From positions 1,984,001 through 2,048,000 of the forward strand of contig OZ242023.1 in assembly GCA_965204915.1 (NCBI GenBank): 64,000 bases of DNA, written 5' to 3'. Shown one piece after another: positions 42,299-51,787 of the stretch. Origin of the DNA: HK1 sp965204915. Lineage in GTDB: Bacteria > Pseudomonadota > Gammaproteobacteria > HK1. Numbering within the stretch: the first letter of the stretch is position 1; every line of letters starts with the position of its first letter. Under the pieces are notes generated by a model, which made no database searches, was not told the DNA's origin, and saw only the letters and a program-made list of their open reading frames with translations. The position numbers were made by a program, and so were the translations under genes.

Positions 42299-43747
42299 GT
42301 GACGGCCATCCTTCCGGTGGTGCTGGCGGGCGGCATGGGCACGCGCCTGTGGCCCTTGTCCCGCGAGCTCCGTCCCAAGCAGTTCCTCTCCCTGACCGGC
42401 AGCCGCTCGATGCTCCAGGAGACGCTGCTGCGCCTGGCGCCGCTGGATGGTGCGCTGGACCCCTGCATCGTCTGCAACGAGGAGCATCGTTTCCTGGCCG
42501 CCGAGCAGTGCCGCGAAATCGGGCAATCGTTGAGCGCCATCATGCTGGAGAGCACGCCGCGCGACACCGCGCCCGCGGTCGCGCTCGCGGCGTGCCGTGC
42601 ACTCTCTCGAGGAGACGATCCCACGCTTCTCGTCGTACCGTCCGACGGCTGGATCGAGCATGCCGGCCGGTTCCGGGAAGCGGTCGCGGCCGGACTCGAT
42701 GCGGCGGGGAAAGGACGACTGGTGACGTTCGGGGTCCGGCCGTCCTCCCCGGAGACCGGGTTCGGATACATCCGCGCCGGGGAAACACTGGAAGGCGGTG
42801 CGCGCCGCGTCGCCGAGTTCGTCGAGAAGCCGGACCATGCGGCCGCGCAGGCTTACCTCGACTCGGGCGAATATCTCTGGAACAGCGGCATCTTCCTGTT
42901 CAGGGCGAGTGCCTGGACGGCGGCCCTTTCGCAATACGCTCCGGCGGTCCTCGCGTGCTGCCGGGCGTCGGTGGAGACGAGCTCGACGGATCCGGACCTC
43001 CCGGACTTCTTTCGGCCGGGCCCGGAGTTCGCGCGTTCTCCTGCCGTGTCGATCGACCATGCGGTCATGGAGAAGACCGGCGATGCCTCCGTCGTGCCGC
43101 TGGACACCGGCTGGAGCGACATGGGCTCCTGGACGGCGCTCCACGCCGTGAGCGCGGTGGACGGCGGCGACAACGCCCTGGCCGGCGACGTCGTCGCGGT
43201 GGACACCACCGGTTCGCTGGTGCGCGCCGAGGGCCGGCTGGTCGCAGTGGTGGGCGTCGACCGGCTGATCGTGATCGAGACCGCGGACGCGGTGCTCGTG
43301 GCTGCCCGGGACGAAGTCCAGCGGGTGAAGGAGGTCGTCGGACGTATCGGGGCGCTCGCTCGTTCGGAGCACCATGCCCACCGGCGCGTCTACCGTCCGT
43401 GGGGATCGTTCGAGACGCTCGAGGACGGGGACGGATACCGGGTGAAACGGATCACCGTGAAGCCGGGCGCCCAGCTCTCCTTGCAGATGCACCACCACCG
43501 GTCGGAACACTGGGTGGTCGTTCGCGGAACCGCGCGGGTGATCTGCGGCGGGTCCACGCTGACGCTGTCCGAGAACCAATCGACGTACATCCCGCGCGGG
43601 ACGAGACATCGTCTTCGCAACCTCGGCGAGGCGCCGCTCGAAGTGATCGAGGTGCAGATCGGCAGCTATCTCGGCGAGGACGACGTCGTGAGGTTCGACG
43701 ACGACTTCGGAAGGGCCGCCCCCGCGGAGGGCGCCCGCCGGAAATGA
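42299..43747 (+). CDS. manC: Mannose-1-phosphate guanylyltransferase / mannose-6-phosphate isomerase
   Basis: 482 residues, normal for the bifunctional type II enzyme. The nucleotidyltransferase signature LAGGMGTRLWPLSRELRPKQF is at residues 9-29, FVEKPD and LWNSGIFLFRA follow, and the C-terminal cupin (PWGSFETLEDGDGYRVKRI, HHHRSEHWVVVRGTARV) carries isomerase activity. It makes GDP-mannose for surface polysaccharides. The GTG start is supported by GGAG 7 nt upstream. Its stop overlaps the start of the flippase gene (ATGA), making a two-gene operon. Confidence 0.95.
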   Translation: MTAILPVVLAGGMGTRLWPLSRELRPKQFLSLTGSRSMLQETLLRLAPLDGALDPCIVCNEEHRFLAAEQCREIGQSLSAIMLESTPRDTAPAVALAACRALSRGDDPTLLVVPSDGWIEHAGRFREAVAAGLDAAGKGRLVTFGVRPSSPETGFGYIRAGETLEGGARRVAEFVEKPDHAAAQAYLDSGEYLWNSGIFLFRASAWTAALSQYAPAVLACCRASVETSSTDPDLPDFFRPGPEFARSPAVSIDHAVMEKTGDASVVPLDTGWSDMGSWTALHAVSAVDGGDNALAGDVVAVDTTGSLVRAEGRLVAVVGVDRLIVIETADAVLVAARDEVQRVKEVVGRIGALARSEHHAHRRVYRPWGSFETLEDGDGYRVKRITVKPGAQLSLQMHHHRSEHWVVVRGTARVICGGSTLTLSENQSTYIPRGTRHRLRNLGEAPLEVIEVQIGSYLGEDDVVRFDDDFGRAAPAEGARRK

Positions 43748-45117
43748 CCGCAGGCTTTGGGAAGAAGCCCATCGTGACCGCCACCCGACCGGAACCGGCC
43801 ACCACCGGCCGACGGGAGGTGTCCGTCCTGCTGGCCACCCGCGGGATGGTTCTGGTCCTGGGCGTACTCACCCAGAGCCTTCTTGCCTACGCACTCCTGC
43901 CCGAAGGCCGGGGCGCCTATGCGGTCTGCGTACTGTTCGGGGATCTCGCCGGGGTCATGGTGACCCTGGGCTCCGGCCGCGGCGCCCAATACTTCGTCAT
44001 GACCAACCGGCTCAGCGTCTCGCAGGCCATGTCGGTCGCGTTCACCTTCTGCCTGATCGGCAGCGCGGTCGCCGCCATTGCAGCCATACCGCTGATCCAC
44101 AGCGGTCTCGATTTTTTCCTCAACGCCGACACGAGCTCCTTCCATACGGCCATCCTGCTGATCCCCACGTGTTCGCTTGCCTTCGCCACCGTCCTGCAGC
44201 TCGAAGGGTTGAGACGGTTCGGCCGGCTGGCTTTGTTCTCTTTCCTCCGTTCGGCGGTGGGAGCCGTCGCCATCGTGGTGTTGGTATGGATGCTGGACCT
44301 GGGCGTCGACGGTGCGGTCCTGGCGTTGGCATTGGCGCATCTGGCGATGGCCGTGGCCTGCATCGCGGACCTCCGGCGCCACTGCGGCTTGATCCTGGAG
44401 CTGCCGAGCCGGGAGGGGTTGCGAGAGGTGCTCCGATACGGCATCAAGGAGTATCCGGCCAGGATCGGCCAGGCCGTCGACTACCGGGTGGGCAGCTTGC
44501 TGCTGGGCATGGTAGCCGGACGAGCCGACATCGGGCTCTTCACCGCGGGCATTGCCCTGATCACGAGGCTCCTCCTCATACCCACCGCGGTCTCCACCTA
44601 CCTGCTGCCGCGGGTGGCCGCCGATGGAGACGGAAGCCCCCGGCTCGTCGCCTTCTGTGCCCGGGTCACCTGGTGGGCGGTGGGCGGCCTGCTGCTGGTC
44701 TGGTTCGCCGTCAGCACGCATCTGGTGCCTCTGCTCCTTTCGGAAGCCTTCACCCCGGTGGTTCATTTGACCTGGATCATGTCCGTCGGGGTGCTGGCCT
44801 ACTCCGGCACGGAGGTCTTCGTGGCATACTTCCGAGGTATGAACCGTCCCCAAGTCTTCTCCTGGGCGATGTGGCTCGGACTGGCCGCCAACGTCGTTCT
44901 CTTCTTCGCACTCTATCCGGCGTGGGGATTGCTGCATGGAGCCGCATGGGCGTTCACCGGGGCGTTGCTCTGCCGCAGCTTCATCCTGTGGGCCGTGTTC
45001 CAGAGGACCACTCGACTGCCCGTGTCCGCCACCCTGCTTCTCCGTCGCGCCGACGTGGCGCACTTGTGGACCTCGACCCTCAATCTGGCTCGCGACGCGG
45101 GGGTGCGACGGACCTGA
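43744..45117 (+). CDS. Polysaccharide flippase (Wzx/MATE-like membrane protein)
   Basis: 457 residues with about twelve hydrophobic helices. The N-terminal segment (EVSVLLATRGMVLVLGVLTQSL), the GRGAYAVCVLFGDLAGVMVTLG loop and central RIGQAVDYRVGSLLLGMVAG resemble the oligosaccharide flippases of the MOP superfamily, which move lipid-linked sugars across the inner membrane. The start ATG overlaps the manC stop by 4 nt, so the pair likely serves one mannose-containing polysaccharide. Glycosyltransferases are not visible nearby. Confidence 0.85.
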   Translation: MTAGFGKKPIVTATRPEPATTGRREVSVLLATRGMVLVLGVLTQSLLAYALLPEGRGAYAVCVLFGDLAGVMVTLGSGRGAQYFVMTNRLSVSQAMSVAFTFCLIGSAVAAIAAIPLIHSGLDFFLNADTSSFHTAILLIPTCSLAFATVLQLEGLRRFGRLALFSFLRSAVGAVAIVVLVWMLDLGVDGAVLALALAHLAMAVACIADLRRHCGLILELPSREGLREVLRYGIKEYPARIGQAVDYRVGSLLLGMVAGRADIGLFTAGIALITRLLLIPTAVSTYLLPRVAADGDGSPRLVAFCARVTWWAVGGLLLVWFAVSTHLVPLLLSEAFTPVVHLTWIMSVGVLAYSGTEVFVAYFRGMNRPQVFSWAMWLGLAANVVLFFALYPAWGLLHGAAWAFTGALLCRSFILWAVFQRTTRLPVSATLLLRRADVAHLWTSTLNLARDAGVRRT

Positions 45118-45279
45118 AGGTGCGAGATGCGCCGTCTTCTCCCTGCTTCTCCCCGTGGTCGCCGCCGTCCGGCAGATACGGCGGAGGCGGCCGACGTCGG
45201 CCGGAAGCGTCTCGTGGCCGATCGCCGCCTGCCGACCGTGCCGACGCTCCCGATCTCGATATGAGTATTCGTCATGACT

Positions 45280-45297
45280 CCCCCCCCCCCCCCCCCC
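45280..45297 (+). repeat. Homopolymeric tract of 18 C
   Basis: Eighteen consecutive C residues lie between the flippase gene and the next gene, 48 nt before that gene's ATG. An ATG at 45274 just before the tract is at present in frame with the gene downstream. Tracts of this length are prone to slippage and are typical of phase-variable genes. Confidence 0.9.
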
Positions 45298-45345
45298 GCC
45301 GCTTTTCGTTCCCGTAGTCCGCGACGTTGCCTCCTCCCGAGGGTG

Positions 45346-46218
45346 ATGGAGTTGAAACACGAGAGTTCCTGCCGCCTGGCCGGATGCCTGATTGGCGGCT
45401 TGCTCGTCGTCATCGCGTCCGTCCATCTTGCCGAGGCCGGCGAAGCGCGGCGGATCGAGCAGGCGCCCGCAGACGCCCAGCTCGTCGTTCGGTCCGACTT
45501 CGACGTCTACCTGGACGACGACAACCGGCTTGTCTACGTGAAGGACGAATGCGACGAGGCCGACGTCAGGCAGAAGTTCTTTCTGCATCTCGTCCCGGCC
45601 GACCATGCCGACCTGCCCGATCACCGCCAGCAGTACAATTTCGACAGCCTCGACTTCGATTTCGGGGACTACGGAACGCTGGACGATGGGCGTTGTATCG
45701 CGCGGCGTCCTCTTCCCGGCTACGACATCGCCATCGTCAGGACCGGCCAGTACGTTCGCGGTGAAGGCGAGATTTGGCAGGTGCGGTTCCTGTTCAAGGA
45801 CTATGCGGCCCGCTTGAAACCATATCGGTCAACGTATGCCGCCATCGCCGCGGGCGATTTCGGCGAGCCGGTGGTCCGTTCGGTCTTCGATCTCTATCGT
45901 GTCGGAAACACGCTGATATACCTCAAGGAGCCGTGCGGCACGGAGGACGTGGAGGCGCGGTTCTTCCTGCACGTCACCCCTCGGTTCATCGACGAGCTTC
46001 CCGCCCGCCGAAGGCGTTCCGGTTTCGACAACCTGGACTTCTCTTTTCCGGACTACGGCATCTTCCTGGACGGGAAATGTCTGGCGATCGGCGTGCTCCC
46101 CGACTATGAAGTCGTCTGCATCAAGACAGGCCAGTTCGTTCCCGGGGCACGCAGGGTATGGAGGGCGGAGATCCCAGGGAACGAACCGTCGGGCGATTCG
46201 GCAAGAGGCTGTTGGTGA
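45346..46218 (+). CDS. Secreted protein with two copies of an uncharacterised domain
   Basis: 290 residues. An N-terminal signal peptide (about 1-32, LAGCLIGGLLVVIASVHLAEAG) is followed by two about 95-residue repeats. Each has RS.FD(V/L)Y, a (V/I)Y(V/L)K(D/E).C cysteine, FFLH, F(D)(S/N)LDF.F.DYG, DG(R/K)C and TGQ(Y/F)V, so two cysteines per copy may pair. I associate this domain with the C termini of membrane glycosyltransferase-like proteins, but cannot name it. Alternative start: an ATG at 45274 reading through the 18-C tract in frame (314 residues, proline-rich leader). A mobile element is inserted exactly after the stop. Role probably in the cell surface, with manC and flippase upstream. 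Confidence 0.72.
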   Translation: MELKHESSCRLAGCLIGGLLVVIASVHLAEAGEARRIEQAPADAQLVVRSDFDVYLDDDNRLVYVKDECDEADVRQKFFLHLVPADHADLPDHRQQYNFDSLDFDFGDYGTLDDGRCIARRPLPGYDIAIVRTGQYVRGEGEIWQVRFLFKDYAARLKPYRSTYAAIAAGDFGEPVVRSVFDLYRVGNTLIYLKEPCGTEDVEARFFLHVTPRFIDELPARRRRSGFDNLDFSFPDYGIFLDGKCLAIGVLPDYEVVCIKTGQFVPGARRVWRAEIPGNEPSGDSARGCW

Positions 46219-46386
46219 CTCGATTTTCGGGATTCGCCGACCGAAATGGATTCCCGCTTTCGCGGGAATGACGGCCAGACGGCCACGGCCAGCGTAAAAG
46301 TAACGTGTCTCGCTGAAATGACGTCATTCCCGCGAAAGCGGGAATCCATCGCCTGATTCGAGGTATTTTGAATCCCGAAACTTGAG
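46219..46386. mobile_element. MITE-like element, copy 3 (168 bp) with 7-bp target duplication
   Basis: Opposite orientation to copies 1 and 2. The right terminal repeat (46370-46386) is perfect; the left one differs at two of 17 positions. The flanks are the direct repeat TTGGTGA (46212-46218 and 46387-46393). The left copy of the duplication contains the TGA stop of the preceding gene. Confidence 0.92.
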
Positions 46387-46545
46387 TTGGTGAGAAGCCG
46401 GACCGCCGGCGGTCGTCGGGAGGATCGGCCGGGTCGGGCGGGACGTGGAGAATGAGGCCGAATCGCCGGTGTTCCGGCAATCATCCGGCCTGCGCCGACG
46501 CCGGAGCCCAGGAGCCAATCGCCAATTGTCCAGGAGCCCATCACC

Positions 46546-49101
46546 ATGCTGCCATTGACCGGATACGCCGATCGCCTGTCGGTTCGTCCCGGAGAGACGA
46601 TCCGGTTCCACGTCGCCAACGCCACGGGCGCGGAGGTCGAGGCGAAGCTCGTTCGGGTCGTCTGCGCGGACGCCAATCCGGCCGGACCGGGGATCATCGT
46701 CGAGCCCGTCGCGAGCCCGCCCGCCGCGGTCGCCGCCGCGGGCGAGGAGCGGGTTCCGCGCGGTTCGTACGCGCGCATCGAGGACATGGGGCGCTGCTTC
46801 GGAGCAGGCGGCTTCTCGATCACCTGCCTCGTCCATCCGACACGGCTCGCGGGCGCGCGGCAGGCGATCGCCTCCCGTACCGGGACCAGCCCTGACGGCG
46901 CGGCGGATGCCGGCACGTCGGGGAGCGATGGTTCGCGTACCGGGGCCTCCCATCCCGACACTTCGGGGACCGATGGTTCGCGTGCCGGGGCCTCCCATCC
47001 CGACACTTCGGGGACCGATGGTTCGCGTGCCGGGGCCTCCCATCCCAACACTTCGGGGATCGATGGTTCGCGTGCCGAGACCTCCCATCCCGGTGCTTCG
47101 GGGGCTGGTGGCCCACCTCCCGGCGACCCGCCCATCGACGCTCCGGCCGCCGCCGCGGTCGTGCCCGGGTATGGGTTCACCCTGGCCATCGACGAGCAGG
47201 GCCGGCTTTGCGCATCGATCGGGGACGGGGAAACGATGCGCGACGTGGCGGCGGTCCCCAGCCCGCTCGACGAGCGGGCATGGCATGCCGTGTGGCTCGT
47301 CGTGGACACCGGCGCCGGAGAGGTGCGCATCGGGTGGGCGGCGACGTCGCCCCGGTTCGGGCAGCGGCGTTCCCCGCACGCAACACGGGCGCCGCTCCCC
47401 GCCGGCGTCTCGCCCGCGGCGGACGACGATGCTCCGCTCCTGTTCGCGGCCACGAACCACGCGCTTCCCGCCTGCCACTTCAACGGCAAGCTCGAAGACC
47501 CCGCGGCCTTCGACCGCCCGCTCACCGGGGAGGAGATCGACACGTTCGCGGGCGGCGGCTCCGTCGCCGGCGCGAGCGCGTGCTGGGACTTCTCGCGCGG
47601 CGTCGGAACCAGCCGCATCGAAGACACCGGCCCCCACGGACTCCACGGCTCCCTCGTCAACGTCCCCGCGCGCGGGGTGACCGGCTCGCGCTGGACCGGG
47701 CGCGAGATGTGCTGGCGGCACGCTCCCGCGGAGTACGCGGCCGTCCACTTCCACGAGGACGACGTCGACGACTGCGGCTGGCCGGTGGCGTTCGAGTGGA
47801 CGGTGCCCGAGGGCATCCGCTCGTCCACCTACGCGCTGATGCTCGCGGCGGCGGATGCCCGGGAGAACGTCCCGTTCTTCGTGGTTCCGCCCAAGGGCCG
47901 GGCCACCGCGCCGATCGCGGTGCTGGTCTCGACCTTCACGTACACGATCTACGGGAACCACGCCCGCCCCGAGTGGTCGCGCGACCCGCAATGGACGGCG
48001 GACTGGAAGGCGCAGGCCGCGGAGTGGGGCGCCTACCCGCACAACCCCGGCGACCACGTGGAGTACGGCCTCTCCACCTACAACCACCACACCGACGGCA
48101 GCGGGATCTCGATCGCCTCCTGGCGCCGCCCGATGCTGAACGTGCGCATCGGCTACGTCACCTACCCGTACCCCGGGATTCGAGGCTCGGGGCTGCGCCA
48201 CTTCCCCGCCGACACCCACCTCACCGCGTGGCTCGAAGCGAAGGGCTACGACTACGACGTGGTCACCGACCAGGAGCTGCACGACGAAGGCGCCGCGGTG
48301 CTGGAGCCCTACCGGGTGGTCACCACCGGCACCCATCCCGAGTACCACACCCGCGAGACCCTGGACGCGCTCGAAGCGTACCGCGACGGCGGCGGGCGGC
48401 TGTGCTACCTCGGCGGCAACGGGTTCTACTGGAAGGTCGCGCTCTCGCCGGAGAAGCGCGGGGTGATCGAGATCCGCCGCGGCGAAGGCGGGATCCGCGC
48501 GTGGGCGGCGGAGCCCGGGGAGTACTACAACCAGTTCGACGGCGAGTACGGCGGGCTGTGGCGCCGCAACGGCCGCCCGCCCCAGAACCTCTCCGGGGTG
48601 GGCTTCACCGCTCAGGGCAACTACGTGGGGTCGTACTACCGCAAGCGTCCGGAAGCGGACGATCCGCGGGTGGTGTGGATGTTCGACGGCATCGAGGGCG
48701 AGATCTTCGGCGACCACGGCCTCGGCGGCCACGGCGCGGCGGGGTTCGAGCTCGACCGCGCCGACAAGCGCCTCGGGACTCCCTCCCATGCGGTGGTCGC
48801 CGCCAGCTCGGAGAACCACCCGCCGGACGCCCCCTGGGTGCTCGTGCCCGAGGAGCATCTCACCCATATCGTCACGTGGCCGGGCGAGCCGGCCGAGAAG
48901 CTGATCCGCGCCGACCTCACCTTCTTCGAGACCCCGAAGGGCGGCGCGGTGTTCTCCACCGGCTCCATCACCTTCTGCGGCAGCCTGCCGGGCAACGGCT
49001 TCGACAACGACGTCTCGCGCCTGCTCGGGAACGTATTCGACCGCTTCCTCGATCCGAGGCGGTTCGAGATGCCGGACGACGGCGGGGACGGCGCGGCCTG
49101 A
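46546..49101 (+). CDS. N,N-dimethylformamidase large-subunit-like protein
   Basis: 851 residues. The N-terminal beta domain (MLPLTGYADRLSVRPGETIRF), a LamG-like middle (FTLAIDEQGRLCASIGDGE) and the large C-terminal domain (FTYTIYGNHARPEWSRDP, TGTHPEYHTRETLDALEAY, GRLCYLGGNGFYWKV) match the DMFase beta family, whose known member hydrolyses dimethylformamide to dimethylamine and formate. The HPE in GTHPEYHT fits the iron-site His and Glu described for that enzyme. Residues about 128-187 are a 15-residue repeat tract from 46927-47106. No separate small subunit gene was found nearby. True substrate unknown. AGGAG 9 nt before the ATG supports the start. Confidence 0.83.
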   Translation: MLPLTGYADRLSVRPGETIRFHVANATGAEVEAKLVRVVCADANPAGPGIIVEPVASPPAAVAAAGEERVPRGSYARIEDMGRCFGAGGFSITCLVHPTRLAGARQAIASRTGTSPDGAADAGTSGSDGSRTGASHPDTSGTDGSRAGASHPDTSGTDGSRAGASHPNTSGIDGSRAETSHPGASGAGGPPPGDPPIDAPAAAAVVPGYGFTLAIDEQGRLCASIGDGETMRDVAAVPSPLDERAWHAVWLVVDTGAGEVRIGWAATSPRFGQRRSPHATRAPLPAGVSPAADDDAPLLFAATNHALPACHFNGKLEDPAAFDRPLTGEEIDTFAGGGSVAGASACWDFSRGVGTSRIEDTGPHGLHGSLVNVPARGVTGSRWTGREMCWRHAPAEYAAVHFHEDDVDDCGWPVAFEWTVPEGIRSSTYALMLAAADARENVPFFVVPPKGRATAPIAVLVSTFTYTIYGNHARPEWSRDPQWTADWKAQAAEWGAYPHNPGDHVEYGLSTYNHHTDGSGISIASWRRPMLNVRIGYVTYPYPGIRGSGLRHFPADTHLTAWLEAKGYDYDVVTDQELHDEGAAVLEPYRVVTTGTHPEYHTRETLDALEAYRDGGGRLCYLGGNGFYWKVALSPEKRGVIEIRRGEGGIRAWAAEPGEYYNQFDGEYGGLWRRNGRPPQNLSGVGFTAQGNYVGSYYRKRPEADDPRVVWMFDGIEGEIFGDHGLGGHGAAGFELDRADKRLGTPSHAVVAASSENHPPDAPWVLVPEEHLTHIVTWPGEPAEKLIRADLTFFETPKGGAVFSTGSITFCGSLPGNGFDNDVSRLLGNVFDRFLDPRRFEMPDDGGDGAA
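46927..47106 (+). repeat. 45-bp tandem repeat, four units, in the dimethylformamidase-like gene
   Basis: Four head-to-tail units of exactly 45 bp (starts 46927, 46972, 47017, 47062), each encoding the motif DGSRAGASHPDTSGT or a close variant. Units 1-3 are nearly identical, unit 4 more diverged. The length keeps the frame, so copy-number change would only lengthen a surface loop. Confidence 0.9.
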
Positions 49102-49217
49102 ACGCAGCGCCGGCCGGCGCTCCGGCGCCTCGCCGGCGCCCGATTGACACCGGTCGATCGTGATGCAGCCCGGGATGGATTACGATCCGCCGCCGGCACG
49201 TATGCGGGAGAGCACCG

Positions 49218-50048
49218 ATGGCGGTGATCACGATGACGCGGGAGATGGGATCGCTGGGGCGGGACGTGGCCCTTGGGCTTGCCGACCGGCTCGGGCTCGA
49301 TCTGGTCCAGCACGAGCTGGTGGAGCACATCGCCGAGAAGATGCACATGCGGGAGAGCTCGGTGAACCGGTTCCTGGAGGGCAGGTCGAGCCTGCTGGAG
49401 CGCTGGGGGATCAACAAGGACGACATGTCCCTGTACACCACCGAGGAGCTGCTGGAGGTCGCGAAACGGGGCAACGTGCTGATCCGCGGCTGGGGCGCCA
49501 CCTACGTGCTGCGCGAGATCACCCACGTCGTCTGCATCAGGGTCTGCGCCCCCGTCACCATGCGCGCCCGCAACGTCATGGAGCGGATAGGGATCGCCGA
49601 CCTCGACGTCGCCAGGAAGGAAGTGCGGCGCAACGACGCCGCCTATGCCCGAAGGATGCAGCATCTCTTCCACGTCGACTACCGCGACCCGATGCTCTAC
49701 GACGCGGTGCTCAACACCGGGCACGTCCCGGTCGACGCGTGTATCGACATGATCGTCTCGATGGCCGCCCGCCCGGAGAACCAGCCCACCGGGGCGTCGG
49801 TCGCGAAGCTCGATCACAAGATCACGCTGGCGCACGTGCGGTCCGCACTGCGGAGCAGCGAGATCACCAGCCGCCCCACTCCCTCGCTGACCATCGAGCT
49901 CGACCCGGAGACCGGCGAGCTGCTGCTGAGCGGGGTGGCCGACGACCAGGCGTACAAGGACGAGGCCGAGCGGCTCGCGCGCGAGGTGCCGGGGATTGCC
50001 TCGGTGCGCAACGAGCTGATCGTGGTGCGCTCGGTCCTGGGTCCGTAG
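49218..50048 (+). CDS. Cytidylate kinase-like protein with C-terminal BON domain
   Basis: 276 residues. The N-terminal part begins MAVITMTREMGSLGRDVALGLA, the variant P-loop of the cytidylate-kinase-like family (ITxSRExGSxG), and continues with NRFLEGRSS and LIRGWGATYVLREI. The end (SLTIELDPETGELLLSGVA then AEVPGIASVRNELIV-like sequence) has the BON-domain fold. The family differs from the essential Cmk enzyme and its substrate is not established. It sits upstream of rpoH, 123 nt away. Confidence 0.85.
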   Translation: MAVITMTREMGSLGRDVALGLADRLGLDLVQHELVEHIAEKMHMRESSVNRFLEGRSSLLERWGINKDDMSLYTTEELLEVAKRGNVLIRGWGATYVLREITHVVCIRVCAPVTMRARNVMERIGIADLDVARKEVRRNDAAYARRMQHLFHVDYRDPMLYDAVLNTGHVPVDACIDMIVSMAARPENQPTGASVAKLDHKITLAHVRSALRSSEITSRPTPSLTIELDPETGELLLSGVADDQAYKDEAERLAREVPGIASVRNELIVVRSVLGP

Positions 50049-50171
50049 CCGGCTTGAATTTCCGATCACCGGCTCCAATCTCCCGAACCGGGGAGGGAGC
50101 CGGCGCGGGACCGGGTTGCCCCGCAACGAGGCGGCTTCCATCGGCATCCACCAGCAAAGGTGCGACACGTC

Positions 50172-51023
<852 letters not shown>

Positions 51024-51326
51024 GCTTCACCGCCTCTCCCGCCGATCATCGCCGGAGCTCGACCCGCCGCCTTTCGGGGGGCGTGCTCCGGCGTCCCGCG
51101 GTATCCTTTCGGGCCGTTCCGTAGCCGTCCGGCACGACGACGGCCTGCTCGGCAGCGTCCCGTTTCCCCGACGATCCCTCGCTCCCGGGACGTTCCGGAG
51201 ACGGCTCGCGTTCCCGGCCTTGCGCCGCGGGGGCGGCATCCGGCGATCGGACCCGGTAGAGCAACGCCGGGGACGTGAGCCGGGTGATGGATCGCCTGCG
51301 GTTCACGATTCGCACAGGAGGCCGCC
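51024..51326. other. Intergenic region after rpoH
   Basis: 303 bp between rpoH and the MaoC gene. I saw no convincing ORF, repeat or terminator. The last bases carry AGGAGG, which is the Shine-Dalgarno site of the MaoC gene. Confidence 0.4.
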
Positions 51327-51779
51327 GTGGACAACCAGTGGTTCGAGGACTTCGAGGTCGGACAGTGTTTCGTGTCGCGGGGGGTGACGCTCACCGAGGC
51401 GTCCATCATCGACTTCGCGATCCGCTACGATCCCCAGCGTTTCCACATCGACCGGGAGGCGGCCGTCCGGACTCCTTTCGGAGGCATCGTCGCGAGCGGC
51501 TTCCAGACCCTGGGGCTCTCGTTTCGGATGTTCTTCGAGCTCGGTGCGATACGGGAATCGGGGATCGGGGCGCCGGGAATCGAGGATCTGAAATGGTCGG
51601 CTCCGGTGCGCCCCGGCGACACGGTGCACACCGAAGCCGAAGTGCTCGAGCTCAGGCCGTCGAGATCGAAACCCGACCGCGGGATCGTGCGGCTGCGTTT
51701 CGCCGCCGTGAACCAGCACGGGGAGACGGTCATGACGTTGATCGTGCCGCAGCTCGTCTTGCGCCGGCCGGCGGGCTGA
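51327..51779 (+). CDS. MaoC-family (R)-hydratase/dehydratase
   Basis: 150 residues from a GTG with AGGAGG at 5 nt. The hot-dog fold hydratase motif is present (DFAIRYDPQRFHIDREAA, with the catalytic Asp and His, then GGIVASGFQTLGL). The family hydrates enoyl-CoA or related thioesters; the substrate here is unknown. It is followed 8 nt later by the kinase gene and may share its transcript. Confidence 0.9.
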   Translation: MDNQWFEDFEVGQCFVSRGVTLTEASIIDFAIRYDPQRFHIDREAAVRTPFGGIVASGFQTLGLSFRMFFELGAIRESGIGAPGIEDLKWSAPVRPGDTVHTEAEVLELRPSRSKPDRGIVRLRFAAVNQHGETVMTLIVPQLVLRRPAG

Positions 51780-51787
51780 GCACCGCC

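Noticed and set aside
42349..45117. 922-codon plus-strand ORF
   Set aside because: The first half is a shadow of manC in another frame; the true flippase starts at 43744.
47208..49163. 651-codon plus-strand ORF
   Set aside because: Out-of-frame, arginine-rich reading of the dimethylformamidase-like gene.
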